From: Oceanobacillus caeni
GTDB taxonomy: Bacteria > Bacillota > Bacilli > Bacillales > Amphibacillaceae
Reading direction: 5' to 3'
Length of the DNA: 64,000 nt
Assembly: GCF_019037185.1 (NCBI RefSeq)
Contig: NZ_JAHHXM010000005.1
Coordinates: 104,077-168,076, forward strand
This document shows, piece by piece, positions 59,381 through 64,000 of the stretch. The notes beneath the pieces were generated by a model that saw only the letters and a list, made by a program, of their open reading frames with translations, searched no databases and was not told the origin of the DNA. Within the stretch, counting starts at the first letter, position 1. Each line of letters begins with the position of its first letter. Both the position numbers and the translations under genes were made by a program.

Positions 59381-61000
59381 CTATAGGTAAACTAAGTAAT
59401 GATCATGTAAAAAAGAACAGGGACTGTCTATTGTTTTCTTAATAAAATCTACACCAAATTTATTAATAAACGGTAGTGGATTCCAAATACGTTCTTGTAA
59501 ACCATCTGGATAAAGATGCACATTAATATAATCCAGTTCCGTTAGTTCTTTATCATATTTTTCTTCAACCGCTCTTACCATTCTACCCTCTATAAATGAG
59601 ATTTCTTTTTGTAAATAATAAAGATTTTTATCAGCTAACTCTCCAATATCTGCCCGTATTCCCTTAGCTAAATCCCTAAGGGGGCGATGTGCCTTTTCAA
59701 TCGTCGCTTTTATATCCTTCGCTAACTCATGAATCGGAGGATTTGTTTGCGAATCAATCAAGTTCCTCTTATAATCTTGAACCCCGTTATTCACTACTTC
59801 TTCAGGAGTAATCGTATAATGCTCTATCATTTTACTAACTTTAGGTTCAATATAGGTAAAAGATAACCGTGGGAATACAGGTGGCATTTTAATTCCAAAA
59901 ACATGGAATACCGGTTTAAGTGCAGACCAGTAACTGATTTCTCCTGGCCCACCAATAAACGCTAAAGATGGAAATAGCAATTCCTGCATAAGCGGTCTTG
60001 TCACGACATTATTGCTTAGTTTTTCCGGTTGGCTAGTCGCTATATTAATTAATTCCTCAGTTGTTAATTCAATTTCATTCTGTTTTCCAATCCAGCCACC
60101 ATTTTTATTTCTAAATAATAAAATTCGTTCTTTATCATGATGATAAAATAAATTTCCACTATTCAAATCTACTTCTAACGGAACTTGATAGTCTTTTTTT
60201 CTCAACTTATTTAATATTTCATATACCCCACTACTGATTTCTTGTTGTTTTAGAATCATTTGTTCAAAATATTCTTTTTCTAAATTTCGAACTAATGGGT
60301 GGTGTGAATCAATCAATACAAGACCTTCACTTGGGAAAAGTTTAAATATTAACCGAGCGAAGAAATCTGTATAAGTTTCTGATTGATCGAGACATCGTAA
60401 AATAGAATGATATAAGTCCTTTGTATTCTCTGTTTCCCTTAAATAAGAAAATACATTATCCAACCAATTACGAATTATATTTTTCTCCAATTGTATTTCT
60501 GACACAGAGCACTTATCTATATTTTCTTGCCCCACCTTTAGTTTTTTTAAACGGGATTTTTCCTGCATAAATATATGATTAATTTCATCAAAATCATGAT
60601 CCTCTCCGGCGATCCAAAATACAGGTATTACAGGTATGTTTAATTCTTCTTCCTGTTGCTTAGCTAACTGTAGAATAGAGATTACTTTATTAATGGTGTA
60701 CATCGGACCAGTTAATAATCCAGCCTGTTGACCAGCTATAACAACAACACTATCTTTATTTGAAAATCGATTAATATTATGTAAAGTGGAATTTGGTGCA
60801 TCCCAGGCTTTATTCAATTTATGTAATACTTCTTGCAAGGATTCTCTCTGAAAAGTTCGTTCTCGTAATTCTTTTACTCTAGTTTCCAAATCTCCACTTG
60901 GAATATAATCAAAGAAATCCATTATTTCTTGCTTTCCCAATCGATAATCAGAAATTAACTTATTCTGAGAACCCATTTTTTTTATTGGATGTATCCGCAT
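59381..61000 (-). CDS. bshC: Bacillithiol biosynthesis cysteine-adding enzyme
   Basis: This 539-residue enzyme joins cysteine to glucosaminyl malate in the last step of bacillithiol synthesis. Recognisable regions are VVIAGQQAGLLTGPMYTINKVIS, PVFWIAGEDHDFDEINHIF and LFPSLAFIGGPGEISYWSALK. Length matches B. subtilis YllA/BshC and the position next to mraZ is conserved. The start ATG 61000 has aaaggag about 12 bases upstream; the ATG eight codons later is possible. Confidence 0.94.
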   Translation of the reverse strand: MRIHPIKKMGSQNKLISDYRLGKQEIMDFFDYIPSGDLETRVKELRERTFQRESLQEVLHKLNKAWDAPNSTLHNINRFSNKDSVVVIAGQQAGLLTGPMYTINKVISILQLAKQQEEELNIPVIPVFWIAGEDHDFDEINHIFMQEKSRLKKLKVGQENIDKCSVSEIQLEKNIIRNWLDNVFSYLRETENTKDLYHSILRCLDQSETYTDFFARLIFKLFPSEGLVLIDSHHPLVRNLEKEYFEQMILKQQEISSGVYEILNKLRKKDYQVPLEVDLNSGNLFYHHDKERILLFRNKNGGWIGKQNEIELTTEELINIATSQPEKLSNNVVTRPLMQELLFPSLAFIGGPGEISYWSALKPVFHVFGIKMPPVFPRLSFTYIEPKVSKMIEHYTITPEEVVNNGVQDYKRNLIDSQTNPPIHELAKDIKATIEKAHRPLRDLAKGIRADIGELADKNLYYLQKEISFIEGRMVRAVEEKYDKELTELDYINVHLYPDGLQERIWNPLPFINKFGVDFIKKTIDSPCSFLHDHYLVYL

Positions 61001-61117
61001 AGATTATTGTTCTCCTTTTTCTAGTTATTCCACTTCATACATTCTACCCAATTCTCCACTCTTTTTCATTTAATCTGTTTGAGAATGCAAAACCCCATAA
61101 AGAAGACTTCCACCAGT

Positions 61118-61151
61118 AGGGTTCTTACTCCCTGTTTTGGTGGGATAAAAC
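61118..61151 (+). repeat. Repeat family 4 segment
   Basis: The bases around ggttcttactccctg and ggtgggataaaac resemble the segment at 41805-41838. It lies between the DUF3397 gene and bshC. The similarity is partial. Confidence 0.3.
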
Positions 61152-61160
61152 TTATTTTTA

Positions 61161-61562
61161 TCATACGATTTCCATTATTAATCCAATAATAGTGAAAGAA
61201 ATATAAAGGATAAAAAATAGGAGAAAACAAATTTTCCATAATATTTTAAAAGCCTTCTTTATTTTAATATCCACATTTGTTTTCCATTGATAAATGATAA
61301 TAATGGTTAATACAATAATCATAAATATGAGTACAAAACCTGTTATAGAAACATTAAAGAGATATTGTATAAGAATAAATACGGATAATATATAAAAAAT
61401 GGTCGACCAACTAACAGCCTTATGAACTGCCATTCTAGATGATCGCCGTATCTTTAAAACAATCATGTATAAAGTCAGAGTAGCTATGATTGGAACCGTA
61501 ATAAAGAATGATAACAAATATATAATAATATTAATAAGATTACCCTCTTCCCTCAAGAACAT
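61161..61562 (-). CDS. DUF3397 family membrane protein
   Basis: This small protein of about 133 residues has four hydrophobic helices (IIIYLLSFFITVPIIATLTLYMIVL; AVSWSTIFYILSVFILIQYL; FVLIFMIIVLTIIIIY; ICFLLFFILYISFTIIGLI). It resembles the Bacillaceae DUF3397 family found next to bshC. The function is unknown. ATG 61562 is used, with only a weak ggaag upstream. A GTG at 61580 is possible, and gaggg further inside suggests initiation nearer the first helix on a rare codon. Confidence 0.75.
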   Translation of the reverse strand: MFLREEGNLINIIIYLLSFFITVPIIATLTLYMIVLKIRRSSRMAVHKAVSWSTIFYILSVFILIQYLFNVSITGFVLIFMIIVLTIIIIYQWKTNVDIKIKKAFKILWKICFLLFFILYISFTIIGLIMEIV

Positions 61563-61580
61563 CCAACAAAACTTCCACAC

Positions 61581-61942
61581 AGTAAAGACATGAAATTATT
61601 ATTTCAATTACCCGATAATACTTTATCATAAAAGTTAAGAAAAAAAACTCATAATTTATCGAGACGTACTATTTAGCTAATTTACTATATTATTAATTTT
61701 ATTTAAAAATTAACACTTTTATATTATAATAACAGTATAGGATTAGATAAAGAACCCAATCTGTAAGCCCTACAATTAATTCTATGGATTTTCTAGCCAT
61801 TACACCAAATTGTCATGATAAATCACTATTTAATTTTAGCAGGGAAATAAAACGGTCTCCTGTATAATTACGACTAAGGCATGCGCTAATAACGAGAAAT
61901 TTTCTAATATCCTATAAAATATGACTGGGAGAGTGAAGTTTT
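61581..61942. other. AT-rich divergent intergenic region
   Basis: This spacer lies between the DUF3397 gene and the plus-strand acetyltransferase. It is very AT-rich. A TATAAT at 61862-61867 has no good -35. A short stretch (gactaaggcatgcgc, 61870-61884) resembles one arm of repeat family 3. No gene or RNA could be supported. Confidence 0.5.
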
Positions 61943-62443
61943 ATGGAGAATATTAAGGTGGAACGTTTGTTAATTAACTACAAGACACTTGATATGTTTA
62001 AACGGTTTAAGGCATATGGAAATCAGGAATTGTCCATGCACGAAGAATTACAAAATAAATTTATAGAGAATAATATCGAATCACCTTTTTATGGCATATA
62101 CTATGCGAATAATCTTGCAGCTAGAATGTGTCTATATGAAATGGACAAACAATATGACCACTATTTTGAGCCCCCACAGGACTATCTTACACTTTGGAAA
62201 TTAGAAGTACTTCCAGATTATAGAGGTAGGGGGTACGGTAAAGCTTTAGTTGAATTTGCTAAAAGCTTTCATTTACCAATAAAAACAAATCCATTAATTA
62301 ATTCTCAAGGTTTTTGGGAGAAAATGGGGTTCCAAAAAGCACACTACGACATGCATCGTGATTTAGGTGAGAATCCACTTATTTGGCTACCAGATGGGGT
62401 TAAAGAAAAAGGGAAAGAAAGAGAAATACAAATAGAAAATTAA
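61943..62443 (+). CDS. GNAT family N-acetyltransferase (YlbP-like)
   Basis: This 166-residue protein carries the GNAT acetyl-CoA loop LEVLPDYRGRGYGKALVEFAKSF and the C-terminal NSQGFWEKMGFQK pattern. Length and neighbours (RsfA-like gene and bshC-mraZ) match B. subtilis YlbP. The substrate is unknown. The ATG follows gggagagtg. It is one of only three plus-strand genes here and ends at a clear terminator. Confidence 0.9.
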   Translation: MENIKVERLLINYKTLDMFKRFKAYGNQELSMHEELQNKFIENNIESPFYGIYYANNLAARMCLYEMDKQYDHYFEPPQDYLTLWKLEVLPDYRGRGYGKALVEFAKSFHLPIKTNPLINSQGFWEKMGFQKAHYDMHRDLGENPLIWLPDGVKEKGKEREIQIEN

Positions 62444-62448
62444 TCTTT

Positions 62449-62480
62449 TAAGACATGAATGTCACCCCATTCATGTCTTA
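62449..62480 (+). terminator. Rho-independent terminator of the ylbP-like gene
   Basis: The arms taagacatgaat and attcatgtctta form a 12-bp stem with an 8-base loop, followed by attta. It may also serve the convergent RsfA-like gene. Confidence 0.78.
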
Positions 62481-62490
62481 ATTTATATAT

Positions 62491-62970
62491 TCATATTTTA
62501 TTATTTCTAAAAGTATTAACTTCAGAAATGATCCTACCCAATTGGATAATTGTTTCCTCATAGCGTTTGAGATATTCTCGTAATTGTCTGTTTTCATTTT
62601 CTAGTTGTGTTACAAGTTTCTCATTTTTTTCTTTTGCCACATTATCTTCCGTTTGAAAGTTCGCTTTCATTTTTTCTAACAATAAAATAGCGGTTTCGAT
62701 TGTATCTTCTTCACCTTTGTTAGCTGAAGAAGCATCGCTTTTTAAACCATTTTTTCTTTCTTCTTTAGCTTGTTCTATCGCTTCTTGATAATGCTTTCGA
62801 ATCGTTGCGTTCCATCTAAACCCGCACGCTGCAGGTGTACGCGATAATTGAGAAGAAACTTCTTTAAAAGCTTCTAGTTGTGTTTTACCTTCTCTAATAT
62901 AACGTAATACCGTTTCCGCTAAAATGATATCTTCATCATTTGTCCATGCATCTTGACGTGTTTCGTTCAT
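62491..62970 (-). CDS. RsfA family transcription factor
   Basis: This protein of about 159 residues has an N-terminal Myb/SANT-like DNA-binding domain (RQDAWTNDEDIILAETVLRYIREGKTQL ... TPAACGFRWNATIRKHY) and a C-terminal coiled-coil (LVTQLENENRQLREYLKRYEETI). RsfA is a prespore regulator controlled by sigma-F in B. subtilis; the positional match is its paralogue YlbO. The start is ATG 62970 behind aggagggg; the frame continues 13 codons upstream without a better site. Confidence 0.9.
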   Translation of the reverse strand: MNETRQDAWTNDEDIILAETVLRYIREGKTQLEAFKEVSSQLSRTPAACGFRWNATIRKHYQEAIEQAKEERKNGLKSDASSANKGEEDTIETAILLLEKMKANFQTEDNVAKEKNEKLVTQLENENRQLREYLKRYEETIIQLGRIISEVNTFRNNKI

Positions 62971-63038
62971 AACACCCCTCCTTATTTCTTTGCTATAAAA
63001 TGTATGCAAAAAATAGGAGTACTAGAATAACTGTTTGC

Positions 63039-63791
63039 TTATTTACGTAATAAAAATTTTTCTACAGCTTGTTTATGTTCTTCAGAATCCCATAACATAG
63101 CGGTTTTCTTAACTTCTTCTGTCATTTCAAAAAATAAATTACGATTCGTCCAACTTTTAATATGTTGATCTTTTAGTAATCTCATTTGCCGATAGGATTT
63201 GGAAATGTAGTCTTTTAATAGGACATCCATATCATCTATTTCATGTTCGTTAACTACTCTATTGATCCACCCTTTCTTCTCTAATAAATGACAATCCATT
63301 ACTCTTGCTTCTGTTAACCATTCTAAAGCAAATGATGAGGAAACTTTATGATATAAAAGGGTTCCCCCTCCCCATCCAGGTAAAATACCTAAATTTGCTT
63401 GAATAAAACCAAACTTTGTATTCTTTCTCGCAATTCGAATATCACAAGCCGTAGCTAGTTCACATCCCCCGCCTAAAGCGTTACCATTTAATAATGCAAT
63501 AACAGGTACAGGAAATAAAGCAATTTTGTATAGTATTTCTTTCATAGGATTTAACCTTGCATAAGCTTCTTCCCGACTTAAGTTACCATGTAAATATGTT
63601 AAATCCCCACCTGCACAAAACATCTTATTATCCTTAGATGTCAGAACCAAAAATTTAATTTCTTCCTTTTTAGCTTTATCAAGTATAGTACCGAGCATCG
63701 CTGCCATTTCTTTTGATATAGCATTTCTTTTTTCCGGTCTATTAAGATAGATTACACCATAATCCTTCTTTTTTTGATATTCCACAAACAT
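63039..63791 (-). CDS. Enoyl-CoA hydratase/isomerase (crotonase) family protein
   Basis: This protein of 250 residues has the crotonase fold with the oxyanion-hole segments MFCAGGDLTYL and NGNALGGGCELATACDIRIA. The first catalytic Glu (in GGGCE) is present. The second, usually in QPE before LGxxPGxGG, is replaced: the sequence reads FIQANLGILPGWGGG. A simple hydratase function is therefore doubtful; a decarboxylase, isomerase or hydrolase is possible. The start is ATG 63791 behind gggggaat. No fatty-acid or amino-acid catabolism genes are adjacent. Confidence 0.88.
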   Translation of the reverse strand: MFVEYQKKKDYGVIYLNRPEKRNAISKEMAAMLGTILDKAKKEEIKFLVLTSKDNKMFCAGGDLTYLHGNLSREEAYARLNPMKEILYKIALFPVPVIALLNGNALGGGCELATACDIRIARKNTKFGFIQANLGILPGWGGGTLLYHKVSSSFALEWLTEARVMDCHLLEKKGWINRVVNEHEIDDMDVLLKDYISKSYRQMRLLKDQHIKSWTNRNLFFEMTEEVKKTAMLWDSEEHKQAVEKFLLRK

Positions 63792-63891
63792 ATAGTATTC
63801 CCCCAAAATAAAGCGTATTTATTATGTTTAGAATACCATATAACATGGAACTTATTTAATAACATATTCATATGGTAAATTTACAAAAAAT

Positions 63892-63924
63892 AAAAAACAG
63901 ACCACGATGTGTGATCTGTTTTTT
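63892..63924 (-). terminator. Rho-independent terminator at the window edge
   Basis: The arms aaaaaacagatcac and gtggtctgtttttt (minus strand) pair over 14 bp with one G-U pair, followed by atttttt. It would end a minus-strand gene beyond the window. Confidence 0.7.
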
Positions 63925-63936
63925 AGGTTGTACAAT

Positions 63937-63973
63937 AAATGACGTTGGTGGGAAAAACTCACCTACGTCATTT
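63937..63973. terminator. Second hairpin at the window edge
   Basis: The arms aaatgacgttggtggg and ctcacctacgtcattt pair with two mismatches around a 5-base loop, with T-rich sequence on the plus-strand side. It is either the terminator of a gene outside the window or a repeat. Confidence 0.5.
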
Positions 63974-64000
63974 TTGTGTTTATAAATAGAAAACAAGTGA

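Overview
The window is a low-GC, gene-dense chromosomal segment of an endospore-forming member of the Bacillaceae. The evidence is the B. subtilis-like gene order, the sporulation genes spoVM, sigG, sigE, spoIIGA, spoVD, spoVE-type and a RsfA-like regulator, a meso-DAP-type MurE, the bacillithiol enzyme BshC, PyrR attenuators and an Ile T-box. The genus cannot be fixed from the sequence. An Oceanobacillus/Virgibacillus-like halotolerant relative is a guess from protein resemblance. Almost everything reads on the minus strand, so the transcriptional order runs from position 64000 down to 1. I see no rRNA, tRNA, CRISPR array, prophage, intact insertion sequence or transposase.

Layout in transcription order: an accessory end (crotonase, RsfA-like regulator, plus-strand YlbP-type acetyltransferase, DUF3397 membrane protein, bshC); the division and cell-wall (dcw) cluster mraZ-rsmH-ftsL-pbpB-spoVD-murE-murF-mraY-murD-spoVE-divIB-ftsA-ftsZ; the sporulation trio spoIIGA-sigE-sigG; ylmC-pgeF-ylmE-sepF-ylmG-ylmH-divIVA; ileS with T-box; lspA-rluD; the complete pyrimidine operon pyrR-pyrB-pyrC-carA-carB-pyrK-pyrD-pyrF-pyrE with two PyrR attenuators; an orphan LysR gene; plus-strand rqcH divergent from a P-type Ca2+ ATPase; remA-gmk-rpoZ-coaBC-priA-fmt-rsmB; prpC-prkC-rsgA-rpe-thiN-spoVM; plus-strand rpmB; and the start of a yloU/Asp23 gene.

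The genes link cell-wall precursor synthesis (MurE, MurF, MraY, MurD), septal synthesis (Pbp2B, SpoVD, SpoVE, DivIB, FtsL), the division ring (FtsA, FtsZ, SepF, DivIVA), cell-wall sensing (PrkC/PrpC), nucleotide supply (pyr operon, Gmk) and translation or ribosome maintenance (IleS, Fmt, RsmB, RsgA, RluD, RqcH, YlmH, L28).

Compared with my recollection of B. subtilis order, rlmN, def, yloC, pyrP, ylyA, murG, murB, ylxW, ylxX, sbp and the cys operon are missing from their usual slots, while murF has its place between murE and mraY. Several of these gaps hold dispersed non-coding repeats. The most unusual content is three to four families of such repeats. One family has 11-bp terminal inverted repeats (TGTTCAAAAAG), lengths from 31 to 182 bp and two alternative cores. 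A second is a GC-rich foldback element with an optional hairpin module. They lie in intergenic gaps inside operons and include one 31-bp copy inside the ileS T-box leader. A hairpin covering the sigG Shine-Dalgarno is the strongest gene-regulatory observation. Where a start codon was moved from the longest reading frame, the ribosome-binding site that decided it is given.
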